In this document: piece by piece, positions 52,025-59,886 of the stretch
Layout: each line of letters starts with the position of its first letter
Numbering within the stretch: the stretch's first letter is position 1
Origin: Nonomuraea sp. SYSU D8015
GTDB taxonomy: Bacteria > Actinomycetota > Actinomycetes > Streptosporangiales > Streptosporangiaceae
Direction: 5' to 3'
Assembly (NCBI RefSeq): GCF_008065375.1
Contig: NZ_VJYI01000028.1
Coordinates: 1 to 64,000, forward strand
Length of the DNA: 64,000 nucleotides
Position numbers and translations under genes: made by a program
The notes under the pieces: model-generated
The model's input: the letters and a program-made list of their open reading frames with translations, nothing else
Told to the model about the DNA's origin: nothing
Database searches by the model: none

Positions 52025-52885
52025 ATGGAATTCATCATTCACGACACGCTGACGGCGATGGCCGGCCTGCTGGAGAAGCCGCTGGAGGAGCGGCCCGGCG
52101 CGCTGCGGGAGATGCTGGCGCCCATGCGGTCGGCGCTCCCCGTGCCCGGCGACATCGTCGACATCCACCACAAGGGCGGCGGCTTCCGCGTCGACGCCGA
52201 CGATCCGCGTTACCTGACGGCCGTGCGGCGCATGATCGAGGCCGACGTGCTCGGCCAGGTGCGGCGCGAGCTGGAGCGCGCCTCCGACCGGCTGCGCGAG
52301 GCCAAGCAGGCCGATTCGCTGCAGGTCATGTTCGTGCTGGGCAACCCCGACGACGAGCACCTGATGAAGATCTCCGGCGGGTACTACGGCATGGGCGGCT
52401 CGCCGGGCTGGCTGTATCTGCTGGCGTGGCCGTCTGAGGAGGTGATCGGCAGGATCGCGCACTGCGCGGTGCACGAGTTCCACCACAACGTGCGCTTCAC
52501 CAACGTGGAGTGGAACCCGGTCACGGTGACCGTCGGCGAGCACGTGGTGGCCGAGGGGCTGGCCGAGGCGTTCGTCCGGGAGCTGTCGGGGCCGGAGGCC
52601 ATGGGGCCGTGGTCGTCGATGGTGGCGGGGGAGGACTTCGACCGGGCGTTCGAGATGATCATGGCGGACTTCGACCTGGCGGGGATGCAGCACACCTCGG
52701 CGTACGTGCTGGGTGACACCGCGGTGCGGAACTTCGGGCAGGAGCCTCGCGGCATTCCCGACATGGCGGGATATGCCGTGGGGTTGCGGCTCGTCGACCA
52801 GGCCCTGTCCGCCACGGGCCTGACCGCCACCGAGGCCACCCTGCTCCCCGCGGCCGAACTCATGCGCCGTGGGGGCGTCCGCTAG
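52025..52885 (+). CDS. DUF2268 putative zinc metalloprotease
   Basis: This 286-residue cytoplasmic protein of the DUF2268 family carries the zincin motif in HCAVHEFHHNVRFTNVEW (HExxH as HEFHH) with a downstream acidic GLAEAF helix for the third ligand. A conserved block YYGMGGSPGWLYLLAWPSEE precedes it, and a helical N-terminus spans about residues 1-60. It is often annotated as a predicted Zn-dependent protease in Bacillus and actinobacteria; the substrate is unknown. It is transcribed from the MerR-type promoter directly upstream, yet no merR gene is nearby. Confidence 0.85.
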   Translation: MEFIIHDTLTAMAGLLEKPLEERPGALREMLAPMRSALPVPGDIVDIHHKGGGFRVDADDPRYLTAVRRMIEADVLGQVRRELERASDRLREAKQADSLQVMFVLGNPDDEHLMKISGGYYGMGGSPGWLYLLAWPSEEVIGRIAHCAVHEFHHNVRFTNVEWNPVTVTVGEHVVAEGLAEAFVRELSGPEAMGPWSSMVAGEDFDRAFEMIMADFDLAGMQHTSAYVLGDTAVRNFGQEPRGIPDMAGYAVGLRLVDQALSATGLTATEATLLPAAELMRRGGVR

Positions 52886-53334
52886 AGGGCAGGGCCGGTC
52901 GCTCCCTGCCCGGCCCCCGAAGACCTCCTCGCACCCCGGCCCGGCCCGCCCGACGCCGCCGCCCGACGCCGCCGCCCGGCCCGCCTGACGCCGCGGCCCG
53001 GGCGCGCCGCATGCCGCAGCGCGCCGCCTGCGAGCCGGGGTGGGTTGCCTTGGCGCGAGCATGCGGTGCCGGCGCGGGGGGAGCCTGCAGCACGAGCCCG
53101 CTGACGACAGCCGTGGACAACGCGATCGAGGTGATCCGCCACGCGTCGCCCGGCAGGCCCAGGCCGCTCGCGGTGACGAGCCCCCAGGGCCGAGAGCACG
53201 ATCCCCAGCCGCGGCGTGGACGCGGGGGATCCGGTACGGGAAACCGAGCACGGAGAGGTCCCGGTCGGCGTCACCCCTCACCAGGGTGCGGCGCGCCCGT
53301 CTCAGACGGCGACCGAGGATGCGGCGCGCCCGCC
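52886..53334. other. intergenic region with possible decayed coding sequence
   Basis: On the minus strand, short blocks in different frames look protein-like. One reads VLGFPYRIPRVHAA near 53230, and another reads LVTASGLGLPGDAWRITSIA, LSTAVVSGLVLQAP near 53080-53180, which is hydrophobic like a membrane helix. No single frame links them. This may be a decayed membrane protein gene. The right end holds a 29-bp direct repeat. Confidence 0.35.
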
Positions 53335-53348
53335 TCAGACGGCGACCG
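53287..53348. repeat. 29-bp direct repeat covering the end of the DJ-1 gene
   Basis: TGCGGCGCGCCCG, T or C, CTCAGACGGCGACCG occurs at 53287-53315 and 53320-53348 with one mismatch, offset by 33 bases. The right copy includes the stop codon of the DJ-1/PfpI gene, so the left copy duplicates the gene's last codons. Confidence 0.85.
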
Positions 53349-53997
53349 TGGGCGCCGATCCGGTGTCACGCCAGACGACGCCGCGGCGTTCGTGGCCGAA
53401 CAACCTCTCCGCGGCGTGGGCCACGCGAGGGCCCAGCTCCCGCTCCAGCAAGTACAGTCCGAGGTCGAGGCCTGAGGTCACGCTCGAGGCCGTGACCAGA
53501 TCCCCGTCGTCGACCACGCGGGCGTCGACCGCGACGACGCCGGTGGCGGCCAGCCCGTCCAGCCCGAGGTGGTGTGTGGTGGCGGGACGGCCTGCGATCA
53601 GCCCGGCCATCGCGAGCACCATCGAGCCGCCGCACACCGTGGCCACGGTCGTCCCGGGGCGGTCGAGGGCCTCCTTGAGCAGGCCGGGCAAGGGCGTGTC
53701 GAGCGTGCGGGCGAGGATGGCCGGGATGCTGTCCTCCCGCACGTCATCTCGTCCATCGGGGAGACTGCCGGCAGCGCCGGGAACGACGACCAGATCCGCG
53801 CGCTGCGGCTCCAGCCGGGCTGTGGCCTCCAGCGACAGCAGGCCCATCCCGCTGGGCACCTGGCGTGGTCCCTCGGCGGAGACCAGCTCCACCTCGAGCG
53901 ACGCGCCCGCGATGGCGCCACCGGCGGCCAACACCTCGTACGGCGCGATGGCGTCCAGCGGGTCGAACCCGTCGAACAACACGATCTGCGTGAGCAA
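53335..53997 (-). CDS. DJ-1/PfpI family protein
   Basis: This 220-residue class I glutamine amidotransferase-like protein starts LLTQIVLFDGFDPLDAIAP. The nucleophile elbow is TTVATVCGGSMVLAMAG (Cys as in DJ-1/PfpI isonitrile hydratases), followed by a His in RPATTHHLGLDGL and ARVVDDGDLVTASSVTSGLD. It may be an isonitrile hydratase-like enzyme, a glyoxalase or a stress protein. TTG 53997 is preceded by GGGGAAGGA at 9 bases; the GTG frame start at 54042 would place that site inside the gene. It is divergent from the AraC/GlxA regulator, which carries a homologous sensor domain. Confidence 0.86.
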   Translation of the reverse strand: MLTQIVLFDGFDPLDAIAPYEVLAAGGAIAGASLEVELVSAEGPRQVPSGMGLLSLEATARLEPQRADLVVVPGAAGSLPDGRDDVREDSIPAILARTLDTPLPGLLKEALDRPGTTVATVCGGSMVLAMAGLIAGRPATTHHLGLDGLAATGVVAVDARVVDDGDLVTASSVTSGLDLGLYLLERELGPRVAHAAERLFGHERRGVVWRDTGSAPTVAV

Positions 53998-54176
53998 TCG
54001 GATCAGTCCTTCCCCGGTGAGAGTGACTCCGACGCTAGCCACCCCATGCGCCCGGCGGAATCGGCTGCATTGCCACTATCCGCCGGATTCTCGCCAACGC
54101 TGCTGACCAGCGGATACCCGCGAATGGCCTGGTCTCCAGCCTTGGCGGCCATGAGCAGGCCGTCTATCTTGTCGCC

Positions 54177-55130
54177 ATGCACATCGTGGCCGTGCTCGCC
54201 CTGGACAAGGTCATCCCGTTCGACCTGTCCACCCCGATCGAGGTGTTCACCCGCACCCGGCTGCCTGATGGGCGCCCTGCCTACCGTGTCCGGATCGCCG
54301 GCGCCACCCCGGCCGTCGACGCCGGAGCGTTCACGCTGCAGCCGCCCTGGGGCCTGGACTCGCTCCGCGACGCGGACACGATCATTCTCCCGGGCTGCGC
54401 CGACCCCACCGCGCCCGTCCCGGACGACGTTCTCGACGCCCTGCGGCAGGCCGCGGCCAACGGCACCCGGATCGCCTCCATCTGCGCCGGCGCGTTCATC
54501 CTCGCCGCCACCGGGCTGCTCGACGGACTGCGTGCGACCACCCACTGGCTCGCCACCGGCCTGCTCGCCGACCTCCACCCCGCCGTCGACGTCGATCCCG
54601 ACGTCCTCTACGTGGACAACGGCCAGTTCCTCACCTCGGCCGGAGCCGCGGCCGGCCTGGACCTGTGCCTGCACCTGATCCGCCGCGACCACGGCTCCGC
54701 AGTGGCCGCCGACGCCGCCCGGCTGTCCGTCATGCCCCTGGAACGCGAAGGCGGGCAGGCCCAGTTCATCGTCCACGACCGACCGCCCACCCCACGCGGG
54801 TCCATCCTCGAACCCGTACTGCGCTGGATGGACGACAACGCCGCCAAAGATCTCACCCTCGGCGACATCGCCGCCTACGCCGGCATGAGCACCCGCACGC
54901 TCAACCGCCGCTTCCGCGAGCAAACCGGCACCACTCCACTCCAATGGCTGCTCCGCGCCCGCATCCGGCAGGCCCAGTACCTCCTCGAAGCCACCGACCA
55001 CCCGGTCGACCGCATCGCAGGCCAGGTCGGATTCGGCTCATCCAGCACCTTCCGCGACCGCTTCAGACGGATCGTCGGCACCAACCCGCACACCTACCGC
55101 GCCGCCTTCCGAGGCCCCAGGACCAACTGA
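54177..55130 (+). CDS. GlxA family AraC-type transcriptional regulator
   Basis: This 317-residue regulator has an N-terminal DJ-1/PfpI-like sensor (MHIVAVLALDKVIPFDLSTP, with the Cys elbow IASICAGAFILAATGLLDGL) and a C-terminal AraC DNA-binding domain (LGDIAAYAGMSTRTLNRRFR, GTTPLQWLLRARIRQAQYLL, AGQVGFGSSSTFRDRFRRIV). It probably controls the divergent DJ-1 gene 179 bases away. The ATG at 54177 follows TATCTT by six bases, so its mRNA is probably leaderless. Confidence 0.93.
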   Translation: MHIVAVLALDKVIPFDLSTPIEVFTRTRLPDGRPAYRVRIAGATPAVDAGAFTLQPPWGLDSLRDADTIILPGCADPTAPVPDDVLDALRQAAANGTRIASICAGAFILAATGLLDGLRATTHWLATGLLADLHPAVDVDPDVLYVDNGQFLTSAGAAAGLDLCLHLIRRDHGSAVAADAARLSVMPLEREGGQAQFIVHDRPPTPRGSILEPVLRWMDDNAAKDLTLGDIAAYAGMSTRTLNRRFREQTGTTPLQWLLRARIRQAQYLLEATDHPVDRIAGQVGFGSSSTFRDRFRRIVGTNPHTYRAAFRGPRTN

Positions 55131-55483
55131 CCGGAACCACCAGCGCTCACTCCTGCCGTGCCCGCGCACCCGCCCCCGGCCCGCCGGGCCCGGGCGGCGC
55201 GTTCCCGACGTGCGTCTCGACGGTCCGTCCGCCCACGCTTCCCCGCCGCCGACCCGCCGGCCAGGTCACCTCGTTCAGCACCGCCGCGAACCCGTCCGAA
55301 ATGAGCCACGCCCATCGCCGGAACACGGTCCTTTCTCACATCCGTCATTGCCTGTCGAGAGAAATTCGCTGTCGGTGGAATGCGCCCTTAGAGAAATGCG
55401 CCGCCAGCGAAAAGATTCCATAATTCACGGCGCCCGGGTCTAGCGTTTCTCGCGGAAACACCACGCACAGAAAGGCACTCGTC
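55131..55483. other. clpP promoter region with repeats
   Basis: This 353-base gap turns AT-richer over its last 130 bases. GAGAAATTCGC at 55359-55369 recurs as GAGAAATGCGC at 55391-55401, 32 bases apart (three helical turns). TTCGCTG (55366-) and CAGCGAA (55405-) are inverted. GTTTC-N5-GAAAC lies at 55445-55459, before a possible AGAAAGG ribosome binding site. Activator sites for a ClgR/PopR-like protein are plausible. No gene is visible. Confidence 0.45.
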
Positions 55484-56047
55484 ATGACGGAGACCCAGCG
55501 CGTGGCCTGGCCTGACCAGCTCAGCCAGCGGCTGCTGAAGGAGCGCATCGTCGTCCTCGGCCAAGAGGTCGACGACGACATTTGCAACCGGCTCTGCGGG
55601 GAGCTTCTATTGCTGGCGGCAGAGGACCCCAAACGCGACATAACCCTTTACATCAATTCCCCGGGCGGGTCCGTGCACGCCGGGATGGCGCTCTACGACA
55701 TGATGCAGTTCATTCCGTGCGACGTGGCGACGGTGGCGATGGGGTTCGCCGCCTCCATGGGCCAGGTGCTGCTGTCGGCCGGCGCGAAGGGCAAACGCTA
55801 CGCCCTGCCCAACGCCCGCATCGTCATGCACCAGCCGCTGGGCGGCATCGGCGGCTCGGCCAGCGACATCCAGATCCAGGCCGACAACATGATCTACACC
55901 AAGCGGCGGATGGCCGAGATCATCGCCCACCACACGGGCCAGCCACTGGAGCGCATCCAGGCCGACTCCGACCGCGACCGCTGGTTCACCGCCGAGGAGG
56001 CCCTGGAGTACGGCATCGTCGACCACATCGCCGAAGGGATGAACTGA
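55484..56047 (+). CDS. clpP: ATP-dependent Clp protease proteolytic subunit
   Basis: This 187-residue serine peptidase forms the Clp barrel. The catalytic triad is Ser91 in GFAASMGQVLL, His116 in IVMHQPLGG and Asp165 in SDRDRWF. YINSPGGSVHAGMALYDMMQ is the oxyanion region. The ATG at 55484 gives no long propeptide. It is followed one base later by a second clpP, as in the actinobacterial clpP1P2 or clpP3P4 pairs; no clpX or trigger factor gene is adjacent, so this resembles the separately regulated second pair (clpP3P4 in Streptomyces, controlled by PopR). Confidence 0.95.
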   Translation: MTETQRVAWPDQLSQRLLKERIVVLGQEVDDDICNRLCGELLLLAAEDPKRDITLYINSPGGSVHAGMALYDMMQFIPCDVATVAMGFAASMGQVLLSAGAKGKRYALPNARIVMHQPLGGIGGSASDIQIQADNMIYTKRRMAEIIAHHTGQPLERIQADSDRDRWFTAEEALEYGIVDHIAEGMN

Positions 56048-56048
56048 C

Positions 56049-56666
56049 ATGAGTGGCCGCTACGTGCTGCCGTCGTTCACGGAGCGCACGTCGTACGGCA
56101 TCAAGGAGATGAACCCGTACAACAAGCTGTTCGAGGACAGGGTCATCTTCCTGGGCGCGCCGATCGACGACACCGTCGCCAACGACGTGATGGCGCAGCT
56201 GCTGACGCTGGAGTCGCTGGACCCCGACCAGGACATCAACATCTACATCAACTCCCCGGGCGGGTCGTTCACGGCGATGACCGCCATCTACGACACGATG
56301 CAGTTCGTCCGTCCGGACATCCACACGGTCTGCATCGGCGAGGCCGCGTCGGCGGCGGCCGTCCTGCTGGCGGCCGGCACGCCCGGCAAGCGGGCCGCGC
56401 TGCCGCACGCCCGCGTCCTGCTGCACCAGCCGCACACCGAGGGCGGGCGCGGGCAGTCCAGCGACCTGGAGATCCACGCCAGGGAGATCCTGCGGATGCG
56501 CGACCAGCAGGAGGAGATCCTGTCGCGGCACACCGGCCGGTCTCCTCTGGAGATCAGGAAGGACATCGAGAGGGACCGGATCTTCACGGCCGAGCAGGCG
56601 CGGACGTACCGGCTGGTGGACGACATCTACGCCTCCCGGAAGCGCACCCTGCTCCCGTCCCGCTGA
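56049..56666 (+). CDS. clpP: ATP-dependent Clp protease proteolytic subunit, second copy
   Basis: This 205-residue ClpP paralogue starts with a family-like N-terminus MSGRYVLPSFTERTSYGIKE and then YNKLFEDRVIFLG. The triad is Ser101 in IGEAASAAAVLL, His126 in VLLHQPHTEG and Asp176 in IERDRIF. The pair probably forms a mixed ClpP barrel. The gap of one base to the upstream clpP gives translational coupling. A strong terminator follows the stop by about 50 bases. Confidence 0.95.
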   Translation: MSGRYVLPSFTERTSYGIKEMNPYNKLFEDRVIFLGAPIDDTVANDVMAQLLTLESLDPDQDINIYINSPGGSFTAMTAIYDTMQFVRPDIHTVCIGEAASAAAVLLAAGTPGKRAALPHARVLLHQPHTEGGRGQSSDLEIHAREILRMRDQQEEILSRHTGRSPLEIRKDIERDRIFTAEQARTYRLVDDIYASRKRTLLPSR

Positions 56667-56717
56667 CCGGAGATCGCGACAGGCGGACCGGGCGTCGGGT
56701 CCCGTCGCCGTCGACGC

Positions 56718-56751
56718 GGGGCGGCGCGCCGTCCGAAAAGCGCGCCGCCCC
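56718..56751 (+). terminator. intrinsic terminator after the clpP pair
   Basis: GGGGCGGCGCGC and GCGCGCCGCCCC form a perfect 12-bp stem around a 10-base loop ending in AAAA. Confidence 0.88.
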
Positions 56752-56994
56752 CGCCTGCCTTCTCGCGCCGGGGCACGGCTGCTTCGGTGCGCCGTGTCAG
56801 TGCCTCATCGCTGGGAGCTCGGCGCCGAGGAGGTGAGGCCGCTCGTGAGGTAGGGACTGCTCGGTGAGGTAGCCCACGAGTGCGGTGCTGGTGTTGTCAT
56901 CGGTCCGTTCTCGTGGCCTCGGCCCAGCCGTGACAGCACGCTGCAGGGCAGGCCAGGAGCGCTCTGCGGGGCGCCGGCCCATGCACGCGGTCGC

Positions 56995-57027
56995 GTCGAA
57001 CACGGCTCGAACACGGGTCGAACATGG
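56995..57027. repeat. 11-bp tandem repeat, three copies
   Basis: GTCGAACACGG, CTCGAACACGG and GTCGAACATGG follow each other without gaps. One helical turn per unit suggests a protein-binding array or simple slippage. Confidence 0.85.
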
Positions 57028-57359
57028 TCAGAGGGGCCCGGGGTCACGACGTGAGGCGGGTTCGATCCCGCCGTAACAGCTAGCGGAGGCCCGGAACGGG
57101 GTATGACGAGGGGCGACGCATCGTTTGGCGGCGTGGCTGCGTACTCTTCCCCAAGGTCGCAGCGGCATCTGGCGCGACATCGCCGTCCGCCGCCGCCCTG
57201 CCGACGTCCCCGACCACCCACCGCGCCGTCCGCCGAGGCCGAGCCCGCCAGGACGCGCACGCCGCTGCCCCGCGGCGTGCCGGCCCGCCTGGCCCGCCGC
57301 GTCCGGATGCGCGCCGAGCAGCGAGGACCACCTCGCCGAGCACCCGAGGAGGCCGCCCC

Positions 57360-58562
57360 ATGACCGTGGAGAACGAGGTAGAGGCCGGGGAAATGCGCGC
57401 CTGGATCGGCGGGCACCGCGCCGACATGCTCGCCGATCTGGCCGCGTACGTCTCCCTCGAGACGCCCAGCAACGACAAGGCCCTGCTCGACGCGGGCCTG
57501 GACTGGCTGGACGGGTACCTGGCGGCCCGGCTCGGGCCGCCCGCGGCCACCCGGCGCATCGAGGGCGGCGGGCGCGGCGACATCCGGCGCGGCGACGGCG
57601 GCGTGTACGGCGACGTCCGCATCAACGACTACCCGGGCGTGGGCGGCGCCCCGATCCTCCTGCTCGCCCACTACGACACGGTCTGGCCCGCCGGGACGCT
57701 CGCCTCCTGGCCGTTCACCCTCGACGGGGACCGGGCGACCGGGCCGGGCGTCTTCGACATGAAAGCGGGCCTGGTGCAGCTCGTGTGGGCGCTGCGCGCC
57801 CTGGAGGCCGCCGGCCTGCCTAGGCCGCCGCTGCGGCTGCTGCTCAACGGTGACGAGGAGATCGGCAGCCCCGCCTCGCGGCCGCTGATCGAGGAGGCGG
57901 CCAGGGACGCGGCGGCCGTGCTGGTGTTCGAGGCCAGCGCGGACGGGGCGCTGAAGACCGCGCGCAAGGGCGTCGGCATCTTCCACCTGACCTTCACCGG
58001 GGTGGAGGCGCACGCCGGGCTCGAGCCCGCCAAGGGCGCCAGCGCGATCGACGAGCTGGCCAGGGCCGTGCGGCGGCTGCACGATCTGGCCGATCCGGGC
58101 GCGGGTACGACGGTCAACGTGGGCGTCGTCTCGGGCGGCACCGGCTCCAATGTGGTCGCCGGGGCGGCCCGGGCCGAGGTGGACGTCCGGGTGGCCAGCC
58201 AGGCGGAGGCCGGGCGCGTGGACGCCGCCCTCGCCGGGTTGCGGCCCCATGATCCGCGGGCCTCGATCGAGGTGCGCGGCGGATGGAACCGTCCGGTGAT
58301 GGAACGCGGGCCGGGCACCGCGCGACTGTTTGCCCTGGCCCGTGAGGTGGCCCTGGAGATGGGCGTGGACCTGCGCGAGTGCTCGGTCGGCGGGGCCAGC
58401 GACGGCAACTTCGCCGCGGCGCTCGGCCTGCCCGTTCTGGACGGCCTGGGCGCGGTGGGGGCCGGGGCGCATGCCCGGCACGAGCACATCAGCGTCGACG
58501 GCATGATCGAACGCGCCGCCCTGACCGCCGGCCTCCTCCGCACCCTGGCTTCCCAGCCCTGA
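57360..58562 (+). CDS. M20 family metallopeptidase (glutamate carboxypeptidase-like)
   Basis: This 400-residue di-zinc peptidase of the carboxypeptidase G2/ArgE group has ILLLAHYDTVWPAGTL (His ligand), GPGVFDMKAGLVQL (bridging Asp), LLLNGDEEIGSPAS (catalytic Glu and ligand Glu), VFEASADGALKTARKG and a C-terminal HEHISVDGMIERAAL (His ligand). The lid/dimer domain spans about residues 195-315 (GVEAHAGLEPAKGASAIDEL). It is cytoplasmic, with no signal peptide. The ATG at 57360 has GAGGAGG 9 bases upstream. It may remove C-terminal glutamate or deacylate an amino acid. It stands alone with large gaps on both sides. Confidence 0.9.
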   Translation: MTVENEVEAGEMRAWIGGHRADMLADLAAYVSLETPSNDKALLDAGLDWLDGYLAARLGPPAATRRIEGGGRGDIRRGDGGVYGDVRINDYPGVGGAPILLLAHYDTVWPAGTLASWPFTLDGDRATGPGVFDMKAGLVQLVWALRALEAAGLPRPPLRLLLNGDEEIGSPASRPLIEEAARDAAAVLVFEASADGALKTARKGVGIFHLTFTGVEAHAGLEPAKGASAIDELARAVRRLHDLADPGAGTTVNVGVVSGGTGSNVVAGAARAEVDVRVASQAEAGRVDAALAGLRPHDPRASIEVRGGWNRPVMERGPGTARLFALAREVALEMGVDLRECSVGGASDGNFAAALGLPVLDGLGAVGAGAHARHEHISVDGMIERAALTAGLLRTLASQP

Positions 58563-59121
58563 CCACCCGCGCCGCCGGCCAGCCGGTCATGGCCAGGCGG
58601 TCACGACCCGACGACGACTCGATGGCCTGCCGGTCCCGGCCACCCGGCGGCTCGCCAGTCCCTCGGCTCACCGGCGCATCGGCTCACCGGCGCATCGGCT
58701 CGCCAGTCCCTCGGCTCGCCGACTCACTGGCTCCCCGGCGCAACGGCCGCCGAGCTCGCCGGTACGCCGGTCGCCCTGGTCGCCGCACACTGGTGCCTCC
58801 GCCGGCGCCCGATCGCCGATCCTGCCTGGCGCGCCGGTTGGCGATCCCACCGGTATCTCCCGACACCGCTCTCCCCGCCTGCGGCCAGGGGACGGCCCGC
58901 TGGACCTCCGCCGTGGCGCGGTGCTGCGGTCCGTTGATGGGCGGGCGACCTGGCGGACCCGTGGCCGGTCGGTCCTCGCCCGGCCACGCCTGAGCCCTCT
59001 GCGGCCGCATGCCGCTGACACATCTGCAGGCGGACGTGCCCCATGGGGCCGGGGGGTGAAAAGCGTAGAAAGTTGCGCTTGTACACTCTTCCGGGCTTCT
59101 TGGGGGAATCGGGGGAGTGGC
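58563..59121. other. intergenic region with a 16-bp minisatellite
   Basis: This 559-base gap holds at least six contiguous 16-bp units at 58649-58744 and no gene I can support. Short Cys/Arg-rich frames on both strands have no ribosome binding sites. Near 59060-59100 the sequence becomes AT-richer (AAAAGCGTAGAAAGTTGCGC), probably the promoter of the TauE gene. Confidence 0.5.
58649..58744. repeat. 16-bp minisatellite, six units
   Basis: Units in order are GGCTCGCCAGTCCCTC, GGCTCACCGGCGCATC twice, GGCTCGCCAGTCCCTC again, then GGCTCGCCGACTCACT and GGCTCCCCGGCGCAAC. The order A-B-B-A-C-D and the exact recurrence of A and B suggest recent expansion by slippage or unequal exchange. Confidence 0.9.
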
Positions 59122-59886
59122 GTGCCGCTGGAGCAGGTCCTGATCGTGCTGGTCGCGGCGGTGGGCGCCGGGTGGGTCGATGCGGTCGTGGGCGGCGGCG
59201 GCCTCCTTCAGTTGCCCGCCATCATGATCACCGGAATGCCCACCCTCGAGGCGATGGCCACCAACAAGCTGTCGTCCGTCTTCGGCACCACCTCCGCCGC
59301 CATCGCCTACGCCCGCTCCACCAAACTCGACCGCCAGGTCGCCATCCCGGGAGCGGGCCTGGCCGTGCTGAGCGCGGGCCTCGGGGCGTGGGCGGCGGCG
59401 TCGATCTCGGCCGAGGTGCTGCGGCCCGCCGTGATGGTGGTGCTGCTGGCGGTGGCCGCGTTCGTGACGTTGCGGCCGTCCCTCGGCGCGCTCCCGCAGC
59501 CGCACCTGCGTACCAACGCCAGGGTCGTGGCCGCCGTGGCTGCGGCCGGCGTGGGGATCGCGTTCTACGACGGCATCATCGGCCCGGGCACGGGAACGTT
59601 CCTGATCATCGCCTTCACCGCCATCCTCGGTCTGGACTTCGTCTCGGCCTCCGCCTCCGCGAAGATCATCAACATCGGCACGAACGTCGGCGCGCTCGTC
59701 GTGTTCGGCGTCCAGGGGCACGTGCAGTGGGCGCTGGGCCTCGGGATGGCGGTGTGCAACGTCGCCGGCGCCCAGCTCGGCGCGCGGATGGCGCTCAAAC
59801 GGGGCGCCGCCTTCGTCCGGATCGTGCTGCTGTGCGTCGTGGCGGCCCTGGTGGCCAGGCTGGGCTGGCAGCAGTTCAGCGGCTGA
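59122..59886 (+). CDS. TauE/SafE family sulfite/anion exporter
   Basis: This 254-residue inner-membrane protein with about eight helices starts VPLEQVLIVLVAAVGAGWVD, then the signature AVVGGGGLLQLPAIMITGMP and LEAMATNKLSSVFGTTSA in the first half. FYDGIIGPGTGTFLIIAFTA and SASAKIINIGTNVGALVVFG form the duplicated second half. It exports sulfite, sulfoacetate or similar organic anions. GTG 59122 has GGGGGAG 4 bases upstream. It overlaps the convergent MFS gene by 11 bases at the 3' ends. Confidence 0.93.
   Translation: MPLEQVLIVLVAAVGAGWVDAVVGGGGLLQLPAIMITGMPTLEAMATNKLSSVFGTTSAAIAYARSTKLDRQVAIPGAGLAVLSAGLGAWAAASISAEVLRPAVMVVLLAVAAFVTLRPSLGALPQPHLRTNARVVAAVAAAGVGIAFYDGIIGPGTGTFLIIAFTAILGLDFVSASASAKIINIGTNVGALVVFGVQGHVQWALGLGMAVCNVAGAQLGARMALKRGAAFVRIVLLCVVAALVARLGWQQFSG

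Larger units (their letters stand above)
56667..57359. other. intergenic region: terminator, 11-bp tandem repeats, possible decayed sequence
   Basis: This 693-base gap starts with the clpP terminator. A minus-strand frame at 56797-57003 ends STALVGYLTEQSLPHERPHL and looks protein-like, but it has no start signal and no family I recognise. Three contiguous 11-bp repeats lie at 56995-57027. A T-arm-like hairpin (GGCGGG-TTCGAT-CCCGCC) lies at 57055-57072, but it is one base short in the loop and no acceptor stem matches it. The last 250 bases lead to the M20 gene. Confidence 0.45.

Noticed and set aside
57055..57072. A tRNA gene
   Set aside because: Only a T-arm-like hairpin is present. The loop is one base short and no acceptor, D or anticodon stems are found upstream.
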